Assembly (NCBI RefSeq): GCF_021227995.1
Contig: NZ_CP089301.1
Span: forward strand, 620,001 to 684,000
From: Novosphingobium kaempferiae
GTDB lineage: Bacteria; Pseudomonadota; Alphaproteobacteria; Sphingomonadales; Sphingomonadaceae
Direction: 5' to 3'
DNA length: 64,000 bases
Below the pieces are notes generated by a model. The model saw only the letters and a program-made list of their open reading frames with translations. It searched no databases and was not told the origin of the DNA. Shown in pieces: positions 27,119 through 35,667 of the stretch. How positions within the stretch are numbered: the first letter of the stretch is position 1; every line of letters begins with the position of its first letter. The position numbers were made by a program, and so were the translations under genes.

Positions 27119-29163
27119 GCCGGCCTGGCTGCATTGCGTGCGCCGTCATGACGGCCGTGTTGGCTGAGGCGGAAGCCGGCCGGCTTGCCGAACAACTCGA
27201 GTGGAGGCGGCGGCTCGGTCGGTTCCCCTTTCTCCGCAGCGGGGGGGGGCGGCGGAGCAGGCTCGTCGATCGCTGGCCGGATTTCCCGACCCATCGCTTC
27301 TTCGGGCGCAACGAACGGTAGCTCAGCGCCGGGATCAGGTTGGGTCCCGCGACGCCGCTTCGCGGAAGGCGCCTTCGGCGCGGCCGGTGGTGGCGACGAT
27401 GCCGGCGTGGGGGACACTGCGGGTTCCGGCACAGCCATCCGCACCGGAGCGGTTTGGCGCTCCTCGAAAGCCTCGGCGACGGATAAAACCTTGTTGTAGC
27501 TGTCCTCGAAACGGACCACCGGCAGGCTACGCCCGAACCGCAGATAGCCCATCAGGTTGGGCAGGTTGGTGACCTCGGTGTGCATGACCAGCGGGCGGGT
27601 CACCTGCATCCGGGAAAGGTTCACACCGTCGCGCATGTCGTTCACGCCATAGGACATGCCCTCATTGGCCTCGACCTGTTCGACCTGCCCCAGGTTCTCG
27701 CTGACATGCTTTGCGGTGGGGGTGTCGTTGGCGCGCAGCGCCACCCAGGTCGAGCAGTAGCCGGTAATCGCGGCGGCATCCTGGATGCCGTAGGTAGCCT
27801 CGAGCTGCGGGTAGCTCTGGAAGCCGAGGATACCGCAGCCACCATATTTCCGCGCGCGGGCAAGGAAGTCGCCAAGCGAGGGCAGACGCTGGAGCGTGGG
27901 GAGTTCGTCGATCACGCAATAGAGGCGTCGGTTGCGATCGGGCGCCATGCTCATGATCGCGCTGATCGCGATATCGAGCCATACCGTGATCAGGGGGCGC
28001 AGCGAGGGCAGCTGGTCCGCCTTGACGGTAATGAAGAGCCAGCTGTCGTCCTTCTCGTTGGCGACCCAGTCGCGAATCGAGAAGCCATCGGCGGTATCGT
28101 CGAGATAGGAGAAGCTGCGCATCACCGAGGCGAGCTCTGCCTGGATGCCGGCGCTGGTGCGCTCACCCTCGGTGGAGATGAAAGCTGCCGCATCGGTGCC
28201 TGCGGCAAAGGCGGCGAGCTCCTTCAGCTTGGAGCGCAGCAGCGTATCGAGCAGGATGGAAACGAGGGTACGCTCCTGCCGCGCCAGTTTCCGCATGACG
28301 GCGACCAGCGTGCCACGCGCAGCCTTCGCCCAAAAGGGATCGCCGGCCTTGTCGGGGATCGTCGACTCGGCGATCTGGTCATAGTGATAGTCCCGCGGCA
28401 CATCGACCCAGGGCGACCAGCAGTCGGCCCGGGCGTCGAGAGGATTGAGCAGCACGTCGATCCCGGGCCGGTAGAATTTCTCCACGAAGGTCCCGGCGGT
28501 GTCGTAGACGATCGCGCGGCGCTTCCGCTTGCGGATGCCGTCGAGCATCTTGACGATGATGTTCGTCTTGCCGGTGCCGGGAGCCCCGCAAAGCAGGATG
28601 TGCTCCGGCTCGAAGGCGTCAGGCACATTGACCCCACCGATGTCGAAGCTGCCCTTGGCGTAGCGCCACAGTGTCCGACGGACCTGCCGCACCGTGCCGA
28701 AGCGCGCGCCTCGCAGGAACTGGTTGGAGCCGAGCCCTCTCCCTGTGCGGGTAAAATAAAACCAGGCCCACCCGAGCATGGCGAGAGCGAACAGGCCGGA
28801 GAGCAGCGCGCCGTGGAGCAGATAGGTCTCGAACGCGGCAAGCGTCTTGTGCGCGACGCCAGAACTGACGAGCCCTTTGGGTGTGGTCCAATATTGCTTG
28901 CCGGCTGGCGTCTTGAAAAGGATCGGGGTGGAATTGCCGGGAAGCGAGTCGCCCATGAAGTAGGCCTGGGTGACCTTGAGCATCACGAAGCGCTCATATT
29001 CGGACGACTTTTCGAGCGCGTACCAGAGGGTGCCGCCGATCCAGATCACCAGCCCGGCGAGGAAGGTCTGGTAGAAGACCTGGGTGGTCATACGGACGTT
29101 GTGGACAATGGCTTGGCCGCCCCTCGTCCAGGAGCCCAGCGTGTCATGGCGAAAGATACTCAC
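27115..29163 (-). CDS. traD: Type IV coupling protein (TraD/TrwB type)
   Basis: The 682-residue inner-membrane ATPase has two N-terminal membrane segments (FLAGLVIWIGGTLWYAL; LSGLFALAMLGWAWFYF), Walker A LLCGAPGTGKTN, Walker B LYCVIDELPTL and the family motif GCGILGFQSYPQLEATYG. It recruits the relaxase-DNA complex to the transfer channel. The C-terminal 110 residues are a Pro/Ala-rich, presumably flexible tail. It overlaps the relaxase gene downstream and the ribbon-helix-helix gene upstream by four bases each. Confidence 0.95.
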   Translation of the reverse strand: MSIFRHDTLGSWTRGGQAIVHNVRMTTQVFYQTFLAGLVIWIGGTLWYALEKSSEYERFVMLKVTQAYFMGDSLPGNSTPILFKTPAGKQYWTTPKGLVSSGVAHKTLAAFETYLLHGALLSGLFALAMLGWAWFYFTRTGRGLGSNQFLRGARFGTVRQVRRTLWRYAKGSFDIGGVNVPDAFEPEHILLCGAPGTGKTNIIVKMLDGIRKRKRRAIVYDTAGTFVEKFYRPGIDVLLNPLDARADCWSPWVDVPRDYHYDQIAESTIPDKAGDPFWAKAARGTLVAVMRKLARQERTLVSILLDTLLRSKLKELAAFAAGTDAAAFISTEGERTSAGIQAELASVMRSFSYLDDTADGFSIRDWVANEKDDSWLFITVKADQLPSLRPLITVWLDIAISAIMSMAPDRNRRLYCVIDELPTLQRLPSLGDFLARARKYGGCGILGFQSYPQLEATYGIQDAAAITGYCSTWVALRANDTPTAKHVSENLGQVEQVEANEGMSYGVNDMRDGVNLSRMQVTRPLVMHTEVTNLPNLMGYLRFGRSLPVVRFEDSYNKVLSVAEAFEERQTAPVRMAVPEPAVSPTPASSPPPAAPKAPSAKRRRGTQPDPGAELPFVAPEEAMGREIRPAIDEPAPPPPPAAEKGEPTEPPPPLELFGKPAGFRLSQHGRHDGARNAARPA

Positions 29164-29462
29164 GGCCGGTCCTGCTCGGGATCGAGCAGCCCCCTTTCGC
29201 GGAGGAGGCGGCGAGCTTCGCCCAACCCTTTCTGGAGGATGTCGGGAGACCGCTCACCCACCGACGTCGCGAGGATCGCGAAGGCCTGGATGGCGGTCGC
29301 GTGGAGTTCGTCGAAGCGGGCATGATAGCCCGACGGATCGGTGCCTTCGAAGCGCTCGAGGATGTCGCGACAATATGTCGCAGCACCGAGACCGGCATTG
29401 CGTGCCTGTACGGTAAGGCGCGCATAGAGGTCATCGTCTATGCGGATTGTGATGCGTGCCAA
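29160..29462 (-). CDS. Ribbon-helix-helix relaxosome accessory protein candidate
   Basis: The first 35 residues (ARITIRIDDDLYARLTVQARNAGL) form a ribbon-helix-helix DNA-binding domain. Position directly upstream of the coupling protein and relaxase, next to the putative oriT, matches TrwA/TraY-like proteins that bind oriT and repress the operon. The start is TTG at 29462, with AAGGAG eight bases upstream. The C-terminal two thirds is helical and could mediate tetramerisation. Confidence 0.8.
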   Translation of the reverse strand: MARITIRIDDDLYARLTVQARNAGLGAATYCRDILERFEGTDPSGYHARFDELHATAIQAFAILATSVGERSPDILQKGLGEARRLLRERGLLDPEQDRP

Positions 29463-29929
29463 GCGGCGGACTCCTTGTCCGGCACGCCAGCAACGTGGTG
29501 AAGCGTCTTCCTTATACTTGAATTACATCGCGATCTCAAGAATTTACCAGAACTGCCGCTGGCAGCCATATAGTGCCCAGCGTGATCAGCTACTTAGCCT
29601 GCGATACCGCATAGCCTGGCTGCCAGCAGCAGCCGATCAGCGCCGAACCGACTGCCGCGCTGTGCCGACGGAAAGCGGCGGAAATCGGGTCGATTCACGC
29701 CCGCAGCACCCGTGCGTGGGGTGCATTACAACCGCCTCCGGCGTGCGTCCGTCCTCCGCAGCGCGCCTGCCCGCTGCGCCTGCCCGGCCCGGGTCGGGGC
29801 GGACCTCCCCAGCGGGGAGCCAGGTCTGGGCAAATCTGCACTGCTCATGGGTAAGGCATTGCATGGCGAGCAACCTTGATCGATAGTCGAGAGCGGCGAG
29901 CAGACCTCCTTTACGAAGGAGTTTAGAGT
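29463..29929. other. Candidate origin of transfer (oriT)
   Basis: This gene-free region lies upstream of the relaxosome genes, as oriT does in R388. At 29706-29715 a GCAC-CC-GTGC mini-hairpin runs into GTGCGTGGGGTGC (29712-29724). This resembles the F nic region (TGCGTGGGGTGT) and R388 (GTGCGTATTGTCT), with a possible nick between 29724 and 29725. A ten-base inverted repeat, GCTGGCAGCC (29558-29567) and GGCTGCCAGC (29618-29627), could bind the ribbon-helix-helix protein. The orientation would transfer relaxase genes last. Similarity to F and R388 is recalled, not computed. Confidence 0.5.
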
Positions 29930-30256
29930 ATGCCCAAGATGACGGAGCGTGAGCGGCTCGCGAAGATCGAAGCGGATCAACATAGTCTTGCTCAGGAAGC
30001 AGAGACGGTGCGGCGTAGATTGCGCGCGCACTATGGAAAGCTGGTCACGGAATTGCCGGTAGAGGGTTTGAGCGAACGGGAATTTCGCGACGTGCTTACC
30101 CAGTCGATCCGGGTCGGCGGCGGGGCTGCGATTGCCGCGCTGAAGGGACTGGCTGCAGCCGGTGCGCAGACGGAAAGGGCGCAGAACCCTTCACGCAGGC
30201 GCTCGCCAATGGTGCCCGAAGAAGGCGCTCACAGGTCTACCGGTTCGCATCCTTAG
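29930..30256 (+). CDS. Hypothetical coiled protein next to oriT (108 aa)
   Basis: A strong AAGGAG site nine bases before ATG 29930 supports expression. The N-terminal half is a charged helix (MTERERLAKIEADQHSLAQEAETVRRRLRA in part), followed by LSEREFRDVLTQSIRVGGGAAIAALKGL. It diverges from the transfer operon across the candidate oriT, a common place for mobilisation or entry genes. No family is assigned. Confidence 0.7.
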   Translation: MPKMTERERLAKIEADQHSLAQEAETVRRRLRAHYGKLVTELPVEGLSEREFRDVLTQSIRVGGGAAIAALKGLAAAGAQTERAQNPSRRRSPMVPEEGAHRSTGSHP

Positions 30257-30312
30257 CGAAAAAGGGGAGCGACGTTGGCGGGCGGAACGTCCGGCAAAAG
30301 GAGCGGCGCGGG

Positions 30313-30352
30313 GGAAACCGTTCGGGTTTCCACCGCTCGTGCCACAGGCACG
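30313..30352. terminator. Double hairpin between convergent genes
   Basis: GGAAACC/GGTTTCC (30313-30319, 30325-30331) and CGTGCC/GGCACG (30338-30343, 30347-30352) form two adjacent stems between the convergent genes ending at 30256 and 30411. No long T-run accompanies them. Confidence 0.5.
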
Positions 30353-30410
30353 ACAAGCGGCCGGGAGCGTTTCCCCGCCCCCGGCCCAGTAGTTCTTCCG
30401 TTTGCCTCAA

Positions 30411-31424
30411 TCAGGCAGCGATCACACGGCGCTTTCGTTTGAACGGCACGGCGGGTTCCTGATCGCCGCGCATGAAGACATGGGTGGGGACACGGTGCCC
30501 CTGCTGCGGGTTGAACAGGTCGTAGAGGCTCGACTGGATACCCGAGCCTTCGCACAGCAGCGCCTCGACCGGCATGAGTTCGGCGATATCTCGATTGCGC
30601 TTGAAGCCTTTGCCCTTGGCCCTGCCATAAAGACCGAAGGCGATGCACACGACACCGCGCTGGGCGGCCCATGCGGCGGCGGCGGCATCGACGCCAAGGC
30701 GCTGCCCGGTGGTCACGAGCACCATATGCGGAATGCGCGTCCTGATCTGGTCGAGGCGGTTCCAGATTATGCGCCAGTCGTGCCAGTCCTGCGGGCCGGA
30801 AACGACGACGACGGGGCCTTGTGGGTCATATCGGTCGCGCCGCCTTTCGGACCTTGCCCGCAGGAAATCCAGCGCGGAAATCTGGCTTGCGGTAGTGACG
30901 TGGGATGCGCGCGATCCCTTGGCGGGGGACCATGGCCGACCGGCATAAGCGCGATACATGGCGGCGGCATAGTCCCGCATGGCCTCCATGGCCTCGCGCT
31001 GTTCGGCGACTGACTGGCATTCCAGCTGGGTGTCTTCCAGTTCCTTGGTGAATACCTCGCCCGGTTCCAGACGGCGGGTCATGTCGCGCAGGGTGTCGGC
31101 CAGCTGATCCTCTCGCCGTTCGAGCTTGCTCGCGACGAAGTGGAAGCTGTTGACGAAGCCCCATGCGAGTTCGGCTGCGAGAGGGTCCAGTCTGGTATCG
31201 CCGAGCAGGTCGAAAATGGCGGCAACGATACCGCCGCATTCCGCCTGTGCGGCGACGGGTTCGGGCATGCAATATTCGCCCGGTTCACCGTCAGGCTCGA
31301 CGATGGACAGCGGGAGCGGATCGCCGAACGAGGCGATAAACTCGGGCGTCGTGGTGAACGTGGCATAGAGTTCCGGCAGGTCGGCAAAACTGCTAACGCC
31401 CGGGAGGGCTGTCGGCTTGTTCAT
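30411..31424 (-). CDS. DUF2493 plasmid protein (SLOG/YpsA-like fold)
   Basis: This 337-residue protein has an N-terminal helical part and a C-terminal DUF2493 domain (residues about 205-330): GPVVVVSGPQDWHDWRIIW, MVLVTTGQRLGVDAAAAAWA, then VCIAFGLYGRAKGKGFKRNRDI. DUF2493 belongs to the nucleotide-binding SLOG superfamily and is common on alphaproteobacterial plasmids; its function is unknown. ATG 31424 has GGAG seven bases upstream. A large hairpin separates it from the DUF736 gene upstream. Confidence 0.9.
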   Translation of the reverse strand: MNKPTALPGVSSFADLPELYATFTTTPEFIASFGDPLPLSIVEPDGEPGEYCMPEPVAAQAECGGIVAAIFDLLGDTRLDPLAAELAWGFVNSFHFVASKLERREDQLADTLRDMTRRLEPGEVFTKELEDTQLECQSVAEQREAMEAMRDYAAAMYRAYAGRPWSPAKGSRASHVTTASQISALDFLRARSERRRDRYDPQGPVVVVSGPQDWHDWRIIWNRLDQIRTRIPHMVLVTTGQRLGVDAAAAAWAAQRGVVCIAFGLYGRAKGKGFKRNRDIAELMPVEALLCEGSGIQSSLYDLFNPQQGHRVPTHVFMRGDQEPAVPFKRKRRVIAA

Positions 31425-31455
31425 GGGAGGGCTCCTGATGACGAGTGACGGTCAA

Positions 31456-31491
31456 GGGTCCGGGGAAGCGTTCCAGCGCTCCCCCGGACCC
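31456..31491. terminator. Long hairpin between DUF736 and DUF2493 genes
   Basis: GGGTCCGGGGAAGCG pairs with CGCTCCCCCGGACCC with one bulge or mismatch and a six-base loop. On the plus strand it is followed by GCCTTTTT, an intrinsic-terminator layout, although no plus-strand gene precedes it. On the minus strand it is an intercistronic stem that could attenuate DUF2493. Confidence 0.6.
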
Positions 31492-31506
31492 GCCTTTTTC
31501 TGACGG

Positions 31507-31998
31507 CTAGAAGGGGATTTCGTCGTCGAGGCTGCGGGTGCCGCCGGTATAGCCGCCGTCCGGTCCTGCCGTGCTACCACCGGAAAAACCGCCCCCGGTG
31601 CGTCCGCCGAACCCTGCGCCCGCACGCCCGCCATTGCCGCGCCCGCCAAAGCCCGCACCCTGCCCGTCGCGCTCCCGCTCGCGCCGCCATTGGACGTCGA
31701 AGCCGTTGGTTTCGTCCCCGAACAAGGCGATGGAAAGCGGTACCTGGAAGCTGGGATCGTCGATCATGCCGGAGAGGAACACCTCGTCATTGGCGCGCAT
31801 CTTGCGTTCCCAGACGACGCCGACCTGGATTTCGTCACCCGCGCGGTTGGTTTCGTAAATCTCGTAGACGGGGGCGGTTTCGCTTTGCCGATCCTCGACG
31901 CGGCGCATGATAAGATAGGGAAAACGCAGCTCGCGCGTGGCGATCTTGCCGATGATGTCACTGGCGCGTTCGTCGAACTTGAATGAACCGATCTTCAT
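31507..31998 (-). CDS. DUF736 protein with SSB-like C-terminal tip
   Basis: Residues 1-105 are a DUF736 domain (IGSFKFDERASDIIGKIAT, VGVVWERKMRANDEVFLSG), found on many alphaproteobacterial plasmids. It is followed by a Gly/Arg-rich linker (FGGRGNGGRAGAGFGGRTGG) and a tail ending LDDEIPF. The linker plus acidic, Phe-terminated tip copies the architecture of single-stranded DNA-binding proteins, whose tip (DDDIPF) docks replication partners. A ssDNA role is inferred. ATG 31998 has AAAGGATC upstream. Confidence 0.88.
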   Translation of the reverse strand: MKIGSFKFDERASDIIGKIATRELRFPYLIMRRVEDRQSETAPVYEIYETNRAGDEIQVGVVWERKMRANDEVFLSGMIDDPSFQVPLSIALFGDETNGFDVQWRRERERDGQGAGFGGRGNGGRAGAGFGGRTGGGFSGGSTAGPDGGYTGGTRSLDDEIPF

Positions 31999-32699
31999 GA
32001 CTTGATCCTTTCTCTTGGAGCGTGGCCGCTTCTCTTTCCCGGCCACGCCCTTATTCTACCCCCTCCTCTTCACAACCTCCATGTCATTGATTTCTTGACA
32101 GAAAACCCATCGTGCCTGGTGAGCCCGAGCATCCACCGGCCGCGACCAGCGGCCCGCAGACGACGAAGGCGCACCGGCCGCCTGCGGCCGGTCCTGCTTG
32201 AATGGAAAGGGAGCGCGGACCGGCTGACACGCCATCGCACCCGGAGCCGCCCTCGCAGGTCCGAAGGCGCAGGAGCGGGCTCTTGGACACAACAGGCACG
32301 GGAGGGGCCTGGCGAAGCTTGGTGAAAAGGGGCCGGCGCTTCTGCGGACAACAGACAAAAGCCGCCGGCGCCTTTTCACCTAGCGCAGCCTGGCCCCGAC
32401 GCAACTCGTTGTGTCTGAAACCGGTTCTGCAACGCACGGATCCTGAGAGGCGGCGAAGGGGGTGATGGCGTGTCTGCTGGCTCCACGATCCGCATCGCGC
32501 GCCAGCGCGATTCCCCAGGCGAAGTCTCCATGGCATCGATCACGCCGCGTGCGTTGACGCCCCGGCAGGAGCCTGCGCTTCCCAGCACCCCTGCGGAAGG
32601 GATCGTTACGGCGTCAGCCGCCAAGACCCCGCAAGGGGGCCTGGTCGCAGCGAAGCGAAGATAGAGCCCGGTGCCCCGCCTGCGGGCATCCGCCCCTCT
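31999..32699. other. GC-rich region without supported genes
   Basis: Several frames are open here because of high GC, but none has a ribosome site or a recognisable product, and both strands are equally open. The sequence next to 31999 must contain the DUF736 promoter; TAGAAT near 32060 on the minus strand is a possible -10 box. Confidence 0.35.
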
Positions 32700-32975
32700 G
32701 TGATGCCCTGCGATCGGATCCACGCCACTGCCGAACGCCGATATCCACCATGGCTACAAGTGGGCAGCCCGCTGTTTTGGGCAGCTCGGGCCGTGCGCGA
32801 TATCGCCGATAACGGCGAGATCACGCGCAAGGCCATTGGCCTTGCCATCGGATTACTCGCCGCCTGGGTACCGATCATCGGCTATCTCCCAAAGCAGTCC
32901 TGGGACGAGGCCCGTGACTGGGCGGAAGGGTTCGGCCTCGATCCCTGCCTCAGGCGGCAGCGAGCGAAAGCGTGA
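32700..32975 (+). CDS. Small membrane protein candidate (91 aa)
   Basis: From GTG/ATG at 32700-32703 the product has a plausible amphipathic start, a hydrophobic segment (AIGLAIGLLAAWVPIIGYL, residues about 46-64) and an acidic tail (SWDEARDWAEGF). Composition looks protein-like, unlike neighbouring frames. No ribosome site is visible and no family is recognised. Confidence 0.45.
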   Translation: MMPCDRIHATAERRYPPWLQVGSPLFWAARAVRDIADNGEITRKAIGLAIGLLAAWVPIIGYLPKQSWDEARDWAEGFGLDPCLRRQRAKA

Positions 32976-33666
32976 CAGCCAGCCCTCGAGCCGCCCGCAC
33001 CACCCCGGCCCGTCCGAGCGCTCCGCCGCTGCTTTCACAGGGTGGCAGCTGCGCGAGGCGGGACCTTTCATCTGACCGGATCAGCGCCCTGCCCCGCCCC
33101 GATCACTGCGACATGGAAGGCAGCACAGCAGTAACGACAAACATGAAACGGAGGCAAAACAGGCCGCCGCCCTTTCACGCGCTCGCTTCCCAGCCTTCCT
33201 CGGCGTCGTCGGCCGGGGCTGGCTCAGTCCCTTGGTCGGGTATCCGGCACCATCACACCGCAGACACTGGATGCGATGAAAGTCGCCAGCAGCTAGCGCA
33301 TCGGCCAATCTTCATCGATGCGCCCTGCTTCCGCCGCGACTTCTCGCGGAAACGGAGCAGTGATGCCGGATCGGCTAAAAGATCGAAGGCTGAGGCGATG
33401 GCGGGGCGCGAGACAGACAGGCTCGAAGAGCCCGGAGCCGCGCGCAACGCTGGCGCCCCGCCGCAGGCCGCGAGTATTTTGAGCAGACGGGCCACTCCGA
33501 CGCCGGAGTGCCCGCCATCATCGGCAAGGCCATGGCAGCCGAACCCTTTTGCGCAAACGGCTCTGGGCAAACCCGTTCGATCCGGCCTTGGCGCTGGCCG
33601 TCTGCCATTGCCATGCCGGGCCAGATCGACGGGCGCACCGTTATCTCGCCATTTACAGACAACTTC
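32976..33666. other. Region without supported genes
   Basis: Open frames exist on both strands, but they are Ala/Arg/Pro/Ser-rich shadows with no starts of quality. Base composition turns AT-rich only near 33660, at the AbiE control region. Confidence 0.35.
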
Positions 33667-33721
33667 ATTGCATGAATTCTCAATAAGAATTATTGCAATT
33701 CTGGAGACATCGTCTTATGTT
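33667..33721 (+). promoter_or_regulatory. AbiE promoter with overlapping palindromic operator
   Basis: ATTGCATGAATTCT (33667-33680) and AGAATTATTGCAAT (33686-33699) form a 14-base inverted repeat matching at 12 positions, with a perfect inner CAATAA-GAA-TTATTG. Its right arm contains TTGCAA (33693-33698), which is followed after 17 bases by TATGTT (33716-33721), a good sigma-70 layout. AbiEi antitoxins bind inverted repeats at their own promoters, so this is the likely autoregulatory operator. Confidence 0.75.
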
Positions 33722-33741
33722 TTACTTAAGGAAAACACGCC

Positions 33742-34320
33742 ATGTCAGCTCTCGCCCAACTCAAGCGCCACTTGCGCCCTGGCCAGGTTTATCGCCGCAA
33801 GGATCTTGCGCGCTGGTCCAACGCGGTCGATCGTCATCTGCGTCAACTGGTCGATGAAGGGCGCCTCGAGAAAGTCTCGGCAGGGGTCTATATGACGCCG
33901 CGCCGGACCCGGTTTGGCGCGGCGCCTGCGAAAACGGAAAAGCTCGTCGAGACCTTCCTGGGAGACGATCGATTTTTGCTGGTCTCGCCAAGTGCGTTCA
34001 ACAGCCTCGGCGTCGGAACGACGCAGCTTCACAATGAACCGGTGGTCTACAACCGAAAGCGCCACGGCCGGTTCAAGCTCGACGGGCGGATGTATGATTT
34101 TCGCATGCGCTCCGGCGTACCCAGGCGACTGTCCCGCGAAGTGCTGCTCGTCGACCTCCTGCACAACCTCGACCGGTTGCCGGAGGACAAGGAGGCGGTC
34201 CTTCCAAGAGCACTCGCAAAGGCCGGCGAAATGGATCGTAGCCTGCTTGCGCGGGCGGTGAAGGACTTCGGCTCGGCGCGTGCCGAGCGGTTGCTCGCGC
34301 CCATCCTTCAGACAGCGTAG
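33742..34320 (+). CDS. abiEi: AbiEi-type antitoxin
   Basis: The 192-residue protein begins with a winged-helix domain (VYRRKDLARWSNAVDRHLRQLVDEGRLE in part, then VSAGVYMTPRRTRFG), followed by the AbiEi C-terminal type region (FLLVSPSAFNSLGVG, EVLLVDLLHNLDRLP). AbiEi neutralises AbiEii and represses the operon. ATG 33742 has AAGGA nine bases upstream. It is followed after 12 bases by the toxin gene. Confidence 0.85.
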   Translation: MSALAQLKRHLRPGQVYRRKDLARWSNAVDRHLRQLVDEGRLEKVSAGVYMTPRRTRFGAAPAKTEKLVETFLGDDRFLLVSPSAFNSLGVGTTQLHNEPVVYNRKRHGRFKLDGRMYDFRMRSGVPRRLSREVLLVDLLHNLDRLPEDKEAVLPRALAKAGEMDRSLLARAVKDFGSARAERLLAPILQTA

Positions 34321-34332
34321 CGACCGAAGGCG

Positions 34333-35262
34333 ATGCTACTGCATGACAGCCCTGACTTTGCCGATCTGCTTGCCGTCGTCGCGCGTGACGAGGCGATCGA
34401 TCCTGGCCTTGTCGAAAAGGACTACTGGATCATGCATGGCCTGTGGGGCCTGCAGCAGCTCGGCTTCACATTCGAGCTCAAGGGCGGAACCTCGCTATCC
34501 AAGGGATACGGCCTGATCCATCGCTTCTCTGAGGATATCGACATCCTCATTCATCCGAGCGGCGACCTCCCGATGGGCAGGAACCAGAACAAGGCCGCCC
34601 ATGTCGATGCCCGCCGCAGCTTCTACGACGGCTTGCCCGGGCACTTGCGCATCCCTGGCTTTGAAGGTGCTGAACGTGACACCGCATTCGACGATGTCCG
34701 CATGCGCAGCGCCGGCATCCGGCTCCATTACCCCAGCACCCATGCCCTTCCCTAAGGAGTCAAGGCAGGCATCCTGCTCGAGGCCGGGTTCGTTCAGGTG
34801 GCGCCGAACCGGCCGTGCCTGATCAGCTCGTGGGCCTATGATCGCGCCGCCGCAGCAGGGCTGCCGGGCCTCGTCGACAAGCGCGCGATTGAAGTGGCCT
34901 GCTACCTCCCCGGCTATACGCTGGTCGAGAAGCTGCAGACAATCTCGACAAAGTTCCGCAAGCATGCCGCCGACAGCAGCATGCCGCAAAACTTCCTGCG
35001 CCATTATTACGACGTATATTGCCTGCTGGGCGACCCTGAGGTTCAGGCATTCATCGGCTCGACAGACTACATCGCGCACAAGAACACCTGGTTCGCCGAC
35101 AACACGAACATTGCCGAAAACCCCGCCTTCCGCCTGAGCGATGCCGATACGCGCGCATTGTTCGAGCGCGCCTACCGGTCGACGCGAGCACTCTATTACC
35201 GTGGACAGCCCGAATTTGGCGAGCTCATGCAGAGGATCGGCGACCACGCAGGGCGGCTCTGA
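34333..35262 (+). pseudogene. abiEii: AbiEii nucleotidyltransferase toxin gene interrupted by one stop codon
   Basis: The frame from ATG 34333 gives the toxin core: VEKDYWIMHGLWGL, the nucleotidyltransferase motif LKGGTSLSKGYGLI and FSEDIDILIHP. A single TAA at 34753-34755 follows THALP. The same frame continues at once with GVKAGILLEAGF, DKRAIEVACYLPGYTLVEKLQTI and LRHYYDVYCLLGDPE to the stop at 35262. One GAA- or CAA-to-TAA change would explain it. The N-terminal product keeps the catalytic Asp pair but lacks the Lys/Asp region of the second half, so it is probably inactive. Confidence 0.85.
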
Positions 35263-35667
35263 GGCCAAAGCGCAGGCTCTTGTGCTGCAAGACGAGAACC
35301 TCGGGTCCCCCGGCCAGTGAAATGCGCTTGGACTGCAAGGGGCCCGCGACGGGTAACGAGGTCGCGTTCCGCGCCGGCCCCCCGGCTCCACGCTGTACGC
35401 AGCCCAGACGCCGCGTCAAGGCAGCCCCGTCCTGAGCGGCCTTGCACCGGTTGAAGTATTGCATTCAGAGACAATGTCGACACACGATTCGTTCCGGGGG
35501 CCGCAGGCACGTCTGGGGAACGAGCTGGCATCTCGATTTCTCCGCCGCCTTTTCGATGCATGGCAACGCCATGGCCCCAGTCCGGTTCAATCGCGGCGCG
35601 GGGCCCCCGGAATACGATTGATATCGCATGTGCAACGACAGTCACGGCGTCCGGATGGCGCCGATCA
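35263..35667. other. Intergenic region between convergent genes
   Basis: It lies between the AbiEii end and the pRiA4b ORF-3 end. No supported gene, and no strong hairpin was noticed. Confidence 0.4.

Noticed and set aside
27580..29325. 581-codon plus-strand frame opposite the coupling protein
   Set aside because: Antisense shadow; the minus strand carries Walker motifs and membrane helices.
32972..33895. 307-codon plus-strand frame before AbiEi
   Set aside because: Low-complexity Ala/Arg/Pro/Ser product that runs into the AbiEi gene in another frame.
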